Positions 38,802 to 51,523 of a stretch of DNA of 64,000 bases are shown piece by piece. The notes under the pieces were generated by a model. The model worked only from the letters and a program-made list of their open reading frames with translations, made no database searches and was not told the origin of the DNA. Each line of letters begins with the position of its first letter. The stretch's first letter is position 1. This DNA is from Paramecium octaurelia (lineage: Eukaryota; Ciliophora; Oligohymenophorea; Peniculida; Parameciidae), in contig CAJJDP010000111.1 of the NCBI GenBank assembly GCA_905182995.1, forward strand, positions 7,427 to 71,426. Direction: 5' to 3'. Both the position numbers and the translations under genes were made by a program.

Positions 38802-41347
38802 ATGAGTTTATAAGAATAGCTTCTTAATGTGATCCATGGTGTGTTCTCACCAGATAATGCCACCAGATAAAAGGCAGAGGAGTTACTAGCCTAATATAGA
38901 GATTCTTAGCCAAGTGAATTTGTCACATCAATGCTCCATCTATGCAGACATGAAGAATTAAAAATCAGATAATTTGCTCCAGTGTATTTGAGAAACTCAC
39001 TGAGTAATTATTCACCCAAGAGTCATAAAAATGTATGGAGCCTTCTCACTCCAGAGACTTAGGAAATTGTTAAGGTGTCTCTCTTCTAATTGTTGGAACT
39101 TGAAACTAGTTCTAATGTGAGAAGTTAATTGTGTGATACTATAGGAGAACTTGGAGGATCACTCTTCGAAGATGAAACAAAAAATTCATGGCCTAATCTC
39201 TTATAAACATTATGGTAATTGTTCTTGTCTCCAAAAAATGACTTGATTGAATGTGGATTTAAGATATTGGCCAATCTTTTCACATATGCTATAGATCTAT
39301 TCAATAAACATTAAGCCGATCTTCACACTCTATTCATCCAAGGACTTGCTAGTCCAGATTAAAAGATTAAAACAGCAACAATCTAATCAATTGGTAATTA
39401 TGTAACAACATCTGAACCCAAATAATACAGAGCATTCTAAGATCTCATTCCAAACCTTATGTAATCTGCTTTGGCTGTTACAGTATAGGATCAAACTTTA
39501 GGTGAGGAAATTATGGAAACCTTCTCTGATATAATTGATGCTGAACCAAAGTTCTTTAGAAAACAAATCAACGTATTTTTCAATGGAATTGCAGCTATTT
39601 TCAGAGAATCTTAAATTGAATAAGGATTGAAGAGAATCGGAACAGAAACTTTAATAAGTTTAGCTGAAAAATTCCCAAGAGTCTTTAAATAAGATAAATA
39701 ATACTTGAGTCAATTGGTAGAAATGATTTTCTTCCACATGATCCAAATTAGTCAGACAGTATCTGAAGAATGGATGAAACCAGCTGAAGGATTTAATGAT
39801 GATATATAATAAGATGAAGATTGCGAAACAACAAGATTTGGTATGTCTTCAATTGATAGATTGATTGAATCAATTGGTGATAAGGAAATGTTACCAGTAT
39901 TAAGTCCAATAGTTAATTAATTATTACAACATCAAGATTGGAGATATAAATATGCTGCAATTTTGGCATTATCATAAGTTGGTGAATATATAGAGGAAGT
40001 AGNTGAAGAACTATAGGAATTAGTAATTGATTGGAAATGAGAGGGAATTTAAGTATATTTGAAAATTCGAATAATCGAGATTTATATGTTTAAATAATTT
40101 TGATGATTTTAATATTTAAAAATACAAAATTTGTGATAAAAAAACAATGAGTTTATAAGAATAGCTTCTTAATGTGATCCATGGTGTGTTCTCACCAGAT
40201 AATGCCACCAGATAAAAGGCAGAGGAGTTACTAGCCTAATATAGAGATTCTTAGCCAAGTGAATTTGTCACATCAATGCTCCATCTATGCAGACATGAAG
40301 AATTAAAAATCAGATAATTTGCTCCAGTGTATTTGAGAAACTCACTGAGTAATTATTCACCCAAGAGTCATAAAAATGTATGGAGCCTTCTCACTCCAGA
40401 GACTTAGGAAATTGTTAAGGTGTCTCTCTTCTAATTGTTGGAACTTGAAACTAGTTCTAATGTGAGAAGTTAATTGTGTGATACTATAGGAGAACTTGGA
40501 GGATCACTCTTCGAAGATGAAACAAAAAATTCATGGCCTAATCTCTTATAAACATTATGGTAATTGTTCTTGTCTCCAAAAAATGACTTGATTGAATGTG
40601 GATTTAAGATATTGGCCAATCTTTTCACATATGCTATAGATCTATTCAATAAACATTAAGCCGATCTTCACACTCTATTCATCCAAGGACTTGCTAGTCC
40701 AGATTAAAAGATTAAAACAGCAACAATCTAATCAATTGGTAATTATGTAACAACATCTGAACCCAAATAATACAGAGCATTCTAAGATCTCATTCCAAAC
40801 CTTATGTAATCTGCTTTGGCTGTTACAGTATAGGATCAAACTTTAGGTGAGGAAATTATGGAAACCTTCTCTGATATAATTGATGCTGAACCAAAGTTCT
40901 TTAGAAAACAAATCAACGTATTTTTCAATGGAATTGCAGCTATTTTCAGAGAATCTTAAATTGAATAAGGATTGAAGAGAATCGGAACAGAAACTTTAAT
41001 AAGTTTAGCTGAAAAATTCCCAAGAGTCTTTAAATAAGATAAATAATACTTGAGTCAATTGGTAGAAATGATTTTCTTCCACATGATCCAAATTAGTCAG
41101 ACAGTATCTGAAGAATGGATGAAACCAGCTGAAGGATTTAATGATGATATATAATAAGATGAAGATTGCGAAACAACAAGATTTGGTATGTCTTCAATTG
41201 ATAGATTGATTGAATCAATTGGTGATAAGGAAATGTTACCAGTATTAAGTCCAATAGTTAATTAATTATTACAACATCAAGATTGGAGATATAAATATGC
41301 TGCAATTTTGGCATTATCATAAGTTGGTGAATATATAGAGGAAGTAG
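38659..41347. repeat. Direct duplication of 1.34 kb around a single N (40003)
   Basis: Sequence 38659-40002 recurs at 40004-41347 with offset 1345, matching in every stretch compared. The left copy ends at the N in the middle of the importin gene; the right copy starts at the same non-coding base and contains the whole gene. As at 25600, this is best explained as overlapping contig ends placed in tandem by the assembler. Confidence 0.9.
38802..40002 (+). CDS. Duplicate 5' part of the importin gene (assembly copy)
   Basis: The first 400 codons of the karyopherin described at 40147-43431, reading with the same frame and residues wherever compared, cut off by the N at 40003. It is not a separate gene in my reading but the same DNA assembled twice. 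If the duplication were real it would be a truncated copy with its own start and upstream DNA. Confidence 0.85.
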
Positions 41348-43431
41348 CAGAAGTGAAACCCATAATTGAATTGGTATCTCCAATGTTGAGTGACTCAAAT
41401 CCTATGATTAGATATGCAGTTTGTCATGCCATAGGTCAAATTGCTGATGATATGAAACCAAAATTCCAAGAAAACTATTTACATTTGATAGTACCATAAT
41501 TCCTAACCAGATTATAAGTTGAAGATGTTCCCAGAGTTACATCTCACATATTAGCTGCTTTAACTAATTTTGTTGAAGGAACTGAAAAAGGAATTGAATC
41601 ATATTTACAAAATCTTATCTAATTAACAATCTAATATTTGAATAATGGAATTTCAATTGTAAAAGAAAATGCAATGAGTGCCTTGGCAGCTACAGCAGAA
41701 TCTAGTAAATAACAATTCCTTCCTTATGTTAATGAAATTGTACCATTATTATTCCAAGTCTTCTAGAATCATTAGAATAAAGAATATAGATAATTGAAAG
41801 GATAAACTATTGAAACTATCACATTAATAGCTTCAGCTGTTGGCTAACTTGCATTTTAACCATTTTTAGCTGAAACAGTTAGAATTTTAATTCAAGTCCA
41901 AACTAGTCAACTTGAAGCTGTTGATCCTCAAAAATCTTATGTACTCTCTGGATGGTAAAGATTAGCCTTGGTATGTCCATAATAAATTGCCGTATACCTA
42001 CCAGAAATCATCCCATCATTATTCCAATTAGTTTAATAAGTGTTCAAAGTACATACAGGAACTGGAGATGAAGAATTCCATACTTATGATAACGAGGAAG
42101 CTGAAGTGGCCATTCATATGTTATCAGTATTCATTGAAGAGTTGAAAGAATCATTCTTCCCTTACTTTGATTCATGCACCTAATTGATTGTACCTCTTTG
42201 CAATTTCAATACCGATGAAAACATTAGAAGTGCTGCATGCAAATGCTTAGTCAGTCTTATTGAAAATGTTAAGGCTACAAATAATGTATAACAATTGGTT
42301 AATGGAGCTAAATACTTCTTAGGAATCATCTTAGAAGCTGCTCAAAAAGAATTCGATCCCATGGTCATTATTGAATAAGTCGATTGCATCAAAGAAATTA
42401 TTGACATCGTTGGATAACCATTCATGACAACTGAGGAAGTTACTTAACTTTCAGACAAAGTCTTTAAATTGTTGTTGGAATCAGACAAGAGAAAGGCTGA
42501 GAATGAAAAAATGTCAAAGGAAGAAGATGTGGATGAAGATGAAAAGACTGTTATAAAGGAAGAAACCGAAACTGAAGAAGAACTTCATGTTAAAATTGCT
42601 GAATGTATTGGATCCATCTTCAAGACTCACAAAGATTAAGTATAACCACTCTATGAAGTCATTTGCAATTAAATTTTACCCAAGGTCTTAGACCCAACCT
42701 AATCTCCAAAAATGCACCAATTTGGTATTTTCCTTATTGATGACATGGTTGAATATTTGGGATACCCATATGTTTAAGGCAAACTCAACGATTTCGCTTA
42801 AGCTTTGACAGTCTATGCCGTTGATAAAGTGTGCTTTGTAAGATAAGCTGCAGTTTATGGAATTGGTATAATGGCCCTTAATACACCAGAGGTATTGAAT
42901 TTAAATATATTTATAGTAATTGTACATTAATGTTGCTCCAATGTTATCTAAGGCTTTAGTTGATTCCTTAAAGGTTGACAAGAATCAAGACGACACAGAA
43001 AAATAACATGGACACGCCAGAGACAATTCAATTGCAGCCTTAGGAAAAATCATAAAATACTAATCAAAATCTTTAGGAGGTGATCTTGCCTAAGGAATTC
43101 AAACTTGGTTACATTTGTTACCTCTCAAATATGATAAACCAGAAGCTCGTCTTCAACACGAATAATTGGCAGACTTTGTCATTGCAGATTGCAATCAATT
43201 GATAAATGGAAAACCAGAAAATGCTTTATAAGTACTCTACTAAATTAATATTTTTAGATTCTCAAAGTATTTGCTAATTCTTACAAGACAAAGAGATCTA
43301 GTGAAGCTATTGATTTAAAGATTTCAAGTGCCTTGAAAATATTTGAATAATCCCAAGGACAAAATGTTTAAGCAATTTTTGGAATGTTAAGTCAAGAAGA
43401 GTAGAAGAAACTCTTAGAAGTATCAAAATGA
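40147..43431 (+). CDS. Importin-beta family karyopherin, importin-5 (IPO5/RanBP5)-like
   Basis: ATG 40147 to TGA 43429-43431 with introns 42892-42916 (25 nt) and 43232-43257 (26 nt); 1077 residues, against about 1100 for importin-5. The protein is a chain of HEAT-like helical pairs. The N-terminus has the importin-beta pattern (SPDNATRQKAEELLAQYRDS, then KIRQFAPVYLRNSL). Later come repeats such as NPMIRYAVCHAIGQIADDM and a central acidic stretch (about residues 770-820) like the acidic loop that helps Ran-GTP-driven cargo release. Importin-5 carries ribosomal proteins and histones through nuclear pores. The stop is only 20 nt from the end of the convergent VPS8-like gene. Confidence 0.9.
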
Positions 43432-43451
43432 TCAGTATTGTGTATTCTAAC

Positions 43452-46400
43452 TCATAAATTAAAAAATTTATCAAAAAGTTCTAAATTATGGATTATTCGA
43501 TCTTCCTCCTGAATTCGAATATCCTCTGCTGTTAATTACAAATCATCCATGTATTCTTCCAATTTGCGATGATTCTATTTTTATATTAATCAATAATTTT
43601 TTACTTTCATAATTTCGTTTTCCTTAATCAAAATTTATCTTCTCTTCATATCAACTCCATCACTCATATTTCTATTGGCTAATACACTCTCTAATTGCAT
43701 TTTGACTTTTGGATTGCAAATATGGCAGAATGGCTATTATAAACAATTCTGATGTGTTGAATGAGAACACTTTCTAATTAACACATGCTACGGTTATTCA
43801 TCTGTAATATATTCATTACAATTACTACATACATTCTGAATTTCAGGACTACTGGCCTAGAACAATATTAAAATGTACATCTTAATGAAATATTTAAAAC
43901 TTGAATCCTAAGTAGGTTTACAATTCAATAAAATAGCTTTTGTACCAGATTCTATACTACACTCTTTAATCATAAATCAGGTTCTTGAAACTCCATTTAA
44001 TCCACACCATTCTGAAGATATCTATTTGTTCTTCCATCAAATTAATCAAATCTTCAATACTCAAAAAATTGTAATATTCACACAGTCTTGAATTGATGAC
44101 CTGTAAAATTGGTATCATATTTTAATAATTGTTTTAATTTATTTATTCAGATAAAACCCAAATCTGAGAATGAGTTTCGGAATTAAAAAGTTGATGACCC
44201 AGTTCCAAGAATAGATTTTGGTCATTATGAGATAAATTGTCTTTGCAAGTTTAGAACAATAAATCAAATTTTAAGTTTAAAATCTCATTTGAAAAGGATT
44301 ACTATGTAAAGCATTCTTATAAATAATCAAGCAAGTTTTAAACAAAAAATTTCATAGCAATATTGAACTTACCAACTCTTGCATATATGTATCCTAATCC
44401 TTCTTTATGTTTAGTTTCTATAAATATTGTCTCTAAGTCATCTAAAGCGAAATGATGAATTTTATCCAATACATGATGGGGAGTATGAATGCAACTAGCT
44501 CTAATAAACAAAGCTCGTAAATCCTTATTCTAAGGACCCAAAGATTGAAATAATTCCATATATCCATTAGTAATTTATTCTCTTTTCATCAACTTATACT
44601 GTTCTTAGGATGTTAATGTTGGAACTATCTATTTTAAGATCTGCAAAGTTTAATGATTTTCCAGTAGGGTATCAAAGTATAACTCTAAAACCTTCAAAGT
44701 TTATTCTCTTTTTTAATTGAGTTATCTTTACAACTAAAGAGAAAAAAACTTCTTGTTTACTTTTATCAAGCAAAGGTCTATTTGCTTATAGATATCTGAG
44801 GCAAAAAGAGATTTAATGTAGTTATCATTCGATTATTCAAAAAGTTCATTCTTTAGAAGTGGTTTCAACTCAATTTGTTCCAAAATATTTAATATTAATT
44901 AGAAATTCTTTCTATCTGATACTAGATGTTTTAATGATTTTATATAAACTTCTTCATCAAGAACCAACCCTTTTATTGAACCTATGAACTTACTAAATTC
45001 AATTCCTAATGCCTCATGAGTGACAATTGATTAAGACAAGCTTTTATAAATTTTATGTATATAAGCAACCAAAATTGGTTTCTGATTATTAAAATACTTT
45101 TGTAACTATTCTGAGTTAAATAAAGAAGCATAATTCATAGCAGATTTTAGAATTTCGAAAAGCTCCTTTGGCAGATGAATTCCAAAGTTCCTCAAAATAT
45201 CTTCAATCAACAACCACATAATCACTTATCCAAAAGCATGTTGAAATCTATCTTAAGGAATCCTTTCATTTGGGAATAAAATCTATTGAAAAGTCAATTT
45301 AATAAACCACAACGATTTTAGTAGCATATTTTAATTCTGGGTTTTCAAAAAGTTAGAGTACATCTTTTATAATGGTGTAATATAATCATGATCAATACGA
45401 GGACAGACTACCATTAATGGAGTATACAAATCATTTTCCTGACAAATTTGAAAAATGGTTGTCATATCCAAACATTTTGGATCTAATGACAATATCAATT
45501 ATTCTACAATATCTGATTTATTTAACACCTTGTAGTGAGTAGATATCTAAAGAAGCAAATCTGTAGGTATCTATTTAATCTATTTATTTAAAATAAACTC
45601 TTCTAATGAAGCTAATAATTATGTATAACGATGAAACTTTATCAAAAGAGTCTTCAAACCTGTGAAGAGATATTACTATTGATTGCAATGTATACAATAT
45701 TAAATAGCCGAATATATGGTTTAAGTCCATTATTCATATTTCAATTACTCTGAGACCTTTTAGGATTCAATACTTTGTCCCACTAGATTTATAAATGTAC
45801 TGCATATGTCTTTTGAAATATCTGAAAATACAACTCTTTAATCATAGCTAGTCTGAGGGATGGCAAAACAATGAACTTGATTCCAATACAATTTAATTCC
45901 GAAAGATAAAATATCATACCAATTCTATTTTGTTTCTGCTTTTTCTATCATCACTTTTAAATAATCTGACCAGATCAGTAGTTTAACTCTTTTGATTATT
46001 GGGAGTGTTAAAAGATAGACGAATCTAGCATTCGCAGATATGCAATTCATATACACCGATACCATTTATTAGCCATTATTAATTTACAATGGAAAGTTAA
46101 TTACATCTCCCAAAGGTGTCATTGATTAAATTGCTTTCTCAGTTTTATTGGATAAATAGTTCATTTATTTTCTTAAAGTATTTCTAGACTCTTCAGTAAT
46201 TATATCTTTATTAAAAAACTATGCATTTAAAGTAACAATTTAAAATTCTCTTGTAAAAACTATTAGCATATCTCTTGATAACCAATTACAGGAAATAATA
46301 GTGTTTAAAATAAAGGAATATTTTTAAATCAGCTATTGTTTTTCAACAACGTATATTTCTATATGTGTTCCCCACGATACTGCTAATGCAATCTCAATCA

Positions 46401-47476
46401 TTTCAGTGTATTCTTCAGTATTGGTAAATTATCCCCAACTTGTACAAGGGTATGTATAACCATCTACTTATCTCTTGATTCGCTTAATAATTTATGTTTA
46501 CTACTAATCAATTTTCAAAACTATGACTTACTCTAAACATGAAAAAGCTATATATTCTTGTTTCCAAATAGAAATTTGATAGAATGGATGGATTTGTCTA
46601 AATGAATTTTATGAATTGATACCTTGGCAATAATTTGTCTATCTCAACTTAATATGCCCACAACATTTTGGTTATTTTACACATAGATGTTTGACCCAAA
46701 TAATCAGAAATTATGAATTAAGTTTCATTAAAGAATTTCAACGATAAGAGAGGTTCTTAATGTTTAATATTTTTCAATTGAGCCTTTGTATTGGGATCCC
46801 ATAAAATGATTGCACAATCTTCATAGCTAGCTACTAAAAATGCTTAAGTATTATCAATTGCACTCACTTTAGAATTGTATTTCAGAACTGCGCTTAGTTA
46901 ATATAAATACCATTAAAATCATTATTAGCTGCAGAATAAAGCAGTATTTCGCCAACTGATGTTCCTATTGATAAGATATTGAATTAGAAAGTAATGATAC
47001 ACGGTTGGCCTGATAATTTCTTCAATTGATTTGAAATTAATTATAAATCGTGAATCTCTGTATTTTCTATTTCAACATTATTGTTGATCAATTCTACATT
47101 CTATAGAGAGGTTTCCTTGATTATTCTTTCTTACTTGTCAATTTAATCGATTAAAGATTGTGGTTCAATTTCTTCTTCATTAGATGAGGATATTTCAATT
47201 TTAAACTCTTCTGTTTATTGTTCGAAATCATGCTCAATGTATTTTTTTATTAAATCTTCATATTCTTTTTATTCGTATTTCGTTTGCACCTTTAATTTTT
47301 GTTTTTTCTCGCTTAAAATTTAATTTGCCTTGAATTTTCAAACATATTCTTACTTTTTCAATATCCAATTCCTTGACAGAATTATCACTTTCATTTAGAA
47401 TGTCATCAATCTCTAAATTAGATGCATCATTCACATCATTTTCATCTTCTGCCAATAAATCGTCCAAATTAAACAT
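43452..47476 (-). CDS. VPS8-like vacuolar sorting protein (CORVET subunit)
   Basis: Minus strand, start ATG at 47476, stop at 43454-43452, several tiny introns (seen: 46888-46910, 43575-43604 and one near 47270); about 1300 residues. The N-terminus is acidic (FNLDDLLAEDENDVND). A WD40-like propeller follows with SIGTSVGEILLYS and ASYEDCAIILWDP. A long helical middle follows, and near the C-terminus a RING-type pattern C-x2-C ... C-x-H-x2-H-x2-C ... C-x2-C (about 43830-43720). This order and length fit VPS8, the endosomal tether that binds Rab5 in the CORVET complex; other VPS-class subunits such as VPS41 are alternatives. I did not resolve every intron. Confidence 0.75.
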
Positions 47477-47497
47477 AAAATTTATATAAATATAAAA

Positions 47498-48461
47498 TCA
47501 AAGTTTCTGAAATATTTATTACCAAAAGATTCGAGAAGCAGGTCTACATTTTTCTCCAAAATTTATGGTATTTGCCCGAGATCGAGTAATCTCTTCAGGT
47601 TTTGATATTTTTTCGATGCTCTTCATTGTAGTAAGCATCTTAGCCTTAGTAGGAGCTGATATAGATCTTGCTCTATTTTCTGGCTTATCATCAGGAGCAG
47701 CTACTCGTTTCAATTTTTTAACAGAAAACAATGGAGCTTCAGGTGTTAGATTTATGAATTCAAAATTTTGTTTCCTCTATATTCTTTTATTTTGTTAGAC
47801 TATGAAATCTTCTCTGCTAATCTTCGTCTAAGGGGATGAATCTCTTTCTGGAGACACCTCTTACAATTCTAAGCGACTCTTTAGCTAGTTTATCTTCTTC
47901 AAGATGAGTTGATCCTTTAAATGCTGTGTTTCAGTGCTTTAATACAATTCATCTTGTTTTTTTAAATCTATGTAGATTTCCTCTGGGATTAAAAGTATTT
48001 TACTGTAATGAACATTGCTTTTAGCTGTTGTTTAATAAGGCTTTTCGTGCAATGCTTCAATTTCCTAAAATTACATGATAATCATACCCCTACTAAAGAG
48101 CCGGCTGACATGATAAGCAGAGTTCTACTCTTTGCCATGCAAGTCGAAGCAAACATGGCATTTTAAGGTTTTCTCCGTTCGATTTATGTTTCTTCCAATC
48201 TTACTTCACCTTCTATAATAAAATAAACATGAGTGGGTTTTTGATTCTTACAAAATAGAGTTTAATTCAAATGATAAGATGTGAAAATTACTTTATCTAA
48301 GTGGGGTTTTATCCATTTTCTATTAAATTAGTCAAAATTAATCACATTGGAGTGTCTGGGAATAATTAACAAAGTATGTGTTATTTGTGTCGGTGCTCAT
48401 AAGATTCTATTTTCGTTTTTAACAGGTTTATGGCTCCTTAGTGATTTCTCTGTAGCCTCAT
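47498..48461 (-). CDS. Cyclic-nucleotide-binding domain protein
   Basis: Three exons on the minus strand; introns 48320-48345 (26 nt) and 48065-48087 (23 nt); 304 residues from ATG 48461 to TGA at 47500-47498. Residues about 55-150 show a CNB beta-roll: THVYFIIEGEVRLEE, then LSAG-like MSAGSLVGEIEALHEKPYQTTAKS, which corresponds to the phosphate-binding cassette region. The Arg that contacts the cyclic phosphate in the standard cassette is not evident, so ligand binding is uncertain. There is no ion channel, kinase or second CNB domain. The C-terminal half is basic, Ser/Arg-rich and probably disordered. A solo CNB protein could be a divergent kinase regulatory subunit or a ciliary protein. It ends 22 nt before the VPS8-like start. 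Confidence 0.8.
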
Positions 48462-49219
48462 TATAAAAATAAATAATTTTTCTTAAATAACTAATTATCT
48501 TTGAACTTCCAACTTCAGATCAGAATTTGATTTTAATCTAATAATTAGTATTAAGATCTAAAAATTTCAATTACGCATATAAATATGTAATCAAAAATAT
48601 TGCGTGTAAATGATGTTCGATATTTTTCATTTTTAGGCTTCTATAAATAATCATTATCAATTTATTCAGTCTTAGCTTAATTATTGAATAATAAGAAATT
48701 TTAGAATTATTATATCCTGTCTACAAAATCTTTAAATATATAAAGATCAAAAGATTGAAAGCTTTCTGTCTAAATATAGAAGATATTAATTTGTGAAGGC
48801 TAATACAAAATTATTATTTTAATTTTATGATTATGGAAAATATTAAGTATCATAACAATTCATTTATTTTAAAGGTTTAGAAGAGATATGTAGAGAAGCA
48901 ATAACATTCAAATGATCATTTAATTATAAATAACATTTTAAAGAATTTAAATCTTTTACTCAAGAGTATTGTAATATATTAATCTCTCCTCAAAAATAAA
49001 GTTTGTATATCAATTTATGATAAAGTTCCTTTCTAATCAAAAGTATACCCTTACTATAATTTATATTTCTCTAACTTATACTCATTACCAGGTATTTGAT
49101 TGTAGGATTAAAATAAAATATTTGAAAATTTTAATCAGTTATAAAGAAAAAAGTAATAAATGAGATCGGTAATGATATTTAAAGATATATTTTGATTATT
49201 TCATTTTTGGTTTGAAAAT
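48462..49219. other. Intergenic, nothing recognised
   Basis: AT-rich DNA between two co-oriented minus-strand genes. It should contain the promoter of the CNB gene and the 3' end of the RBR gene. I saw no further gene. Confidence 0.5.
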
Positions 49220-50518
49220 TCAGACAGAAATCGAGTTTAAAACTAATTATTATTATAAATATATTTATACTTGTTTTGCTAAATTGAAATTATTTAGTAA
49301 TTTTTAGTGATATTATTCTATTGATTATTTTTATTTCATTTTTATGTAAATCTCGTTTTCAAGCAAGTCATGCAATATTTCACAGTATCTCTCAAAATCT
49401 GCTTGTCCAAATTCGAACATAGGCATCTACTTCTTTTAGAAATATGCATAGACATAGGTCCATTTTAAAGATATCCTTGCCTATATAATATAATTATAGC
49501 TATCCCTTAAAAGCACTTTAAATGAGTCGATCACTTGCTACTTTTGAACCATGTCTAAAAATCTTCTTTTCTTTTTTAATGCAATTTATTATCCCTTCTC
49601 ATGTCCAGCATATCTTATAGCATAGAATATTAATCGTTTTTCTTCTGATTTATCTACTTTCAACTTATTCTTCTCTTCAATCTATTCATCATTATACTTA
49701 TTGCATTTGTAATAGCCTCCAGTTTCCTTGGAATGTAAGGACCAAGCATCCATGCATATCCAACAAAAATCATATCCGCATCCTAAGGGTTTTCTGCAAG
49801 TCATATGATTGCATCCTAAATTCTTTTCGATGAACTGATTACACTTCGGACAGAATTTGCCTTGATTAATGAAATTTAGAATGTTGACGGATCCTTCGTA
49901 TAGTTTGACCCATTCAACACATTGCTAACACTTCAAAAGTCGGTGATCTCCTTACTCACATTTCAAACAAAATACAGTCCCACACAAACATTGTACAATA
50001 TTATTCAAGGGTTGATTTTGAATGTAATATTCACAATCTTAATTATTACAGCATTTAAAAGTGGTTCTAAAATCTTTGCTCAGCCTCAATAGATAGCTTT
50101 ATTAATAGACCTTGTGTTCTTCAAAAAAAGAATATGGTATTTTTAAGGCGCAACCTAAAAAGAAGCAATTGATAAATGAACTCATCTTTAACTTTTCTCC
50201 TAAGTATAATTCAAAGCAGGATCTGCAAGCAGAATGACCACAACTTAAATTGATTTCTGATTAATTGGAGTAACAAATAGGACAAATCCTCTCTGAATTA
50301 TACTGAATAGCCGACTTAGCCCCACTTTTAATTAATATCTGATCATAATCTTCTTGACTTGCTAAGACTTCATTTAATGCATAATCATTCCATTTATAAT
50401 AATGTAATAGTATTAGTGATTCACTTAGAGTAAACCCAAATACTTCACTAATCTCCTCACAAGTTTGAAGAAGAATTGGCAATTATTGTCTAAAATTCTA
50501 GAATTTTATAGGATCCAT
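49220..50518 (-). CDS. Ariadne-type RBR E3 ubiquitin ligase
   Basis: An intron-free minus-strand gene of 432 residues, ATG at 50518, TGA at 49222-49220. RING1 starts at about residue 79 (CPIC, CGHSACRSC). The IBR domain follows at about 155-210 with paired Cys/His. RING2 starts near 250 with CPKCNQFIEKNLGCNHMTC and CGYDFCWICMDAW. The Cys in GCNHM aligns with the catalytic cysteine of HHARI/Ariadne, which accepts ubiquitin from the E2 before passing it to the target. A helical C-terminal Ariadne-like domain follows. All key residues are present, so it should be active. Family length is usually 450-550, so this is a compact member. Confidence 0.92.
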
Positions 50519-51523
50519 TATTATTATTAATATACTAAAAATAATAAATATATCAGGGTTTCAAAGAATTATTATATAATAAGTGATAAATATATATCAA
50601 GCTATTCATTAACAATTATACTATTCTTTGATTTATATTTATGTAATGGGCAGAAGGTTCGCTAAGGGAAACTGAAAATCAAGTTTTTCTTAACAATCTT
50701 GACGATAGAAGAATACTTAACACTTAATACTAAATAATTATTATTCTGTATAAAAATATCAATGATATTGGTGATAATGGTTGTATAATTTATGAGTATT
50801 ATGCGATATGAATAGCATGCATATCCGTAGTACTCACTCACTCAAAGACTAAATGTATAAAAATAATCATAGTATATAAATACATTAACTTTTAATTTAT
50901 AAAATTAATATCTAAGACTATTGTTTTATATAGGTGATAAACATTTTAATAAAGATGTTAATATTCTTGTTCACAATAATTTAGATGGAATGTAATGTGC
51001 CTCCTTTATAATTAATAGAATATTGAAGAAATCACATATTTTTAGAATTACACTCAATTTATCAGAATAAAAATATGGGTGTGGTTTGAAAAGCCATCAA
51101 ATCAAAATTATATGAGATGGATTTAGATTTAAATCAAATCAAAGACAGAATCTATGAAAAAATATAATAGACAATATGAATTTGGACTAGGATTTTATAG
51201 GATCAATCAATAGAAAGATCATTCTTAATTTACTACTCTCAGTTAAATATAATTAAATAGATATTTTATTGTAGGAATGAATGGTAGTGCTTTATGGAAG
51301 AAGGATGATAAGTTATTAGACAGTAATTATTGAAAAAGAGCCTTGTAAGATCTATTACCAGCAACATTGATCCTAGGTTAGGTACATGGCTTAATTCTGA
51401 GATTGAGTTAAGTAAGGTGTTCTAGTTGTAAATGAGGTAGAGATAATTTATTTATGTAGAGATTAAGGAGTTTATTATTATTGCAAAATGCAATTGAAAT
51501 ATTATAAATATTTTTATTATAAA
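50519..51523. other. Divergent intergenic region, about 1 kb
   Basis: It lies between the minus-strand RBR gene and the plus-strand BAH-PHD gene and should hold both promoters. Short plus-strand fragments (for example an ATG frame at about 51119) are stopped by TGA within 20 codons, and I cannot join them with introns. Nothing is called. Confidence 0.45.

Noticed and set aside
47565-47798. Plus-strand 77-residue frame
   Set aside because: It is the antisense shadow of the third exon of the minus-strand CNB gene.
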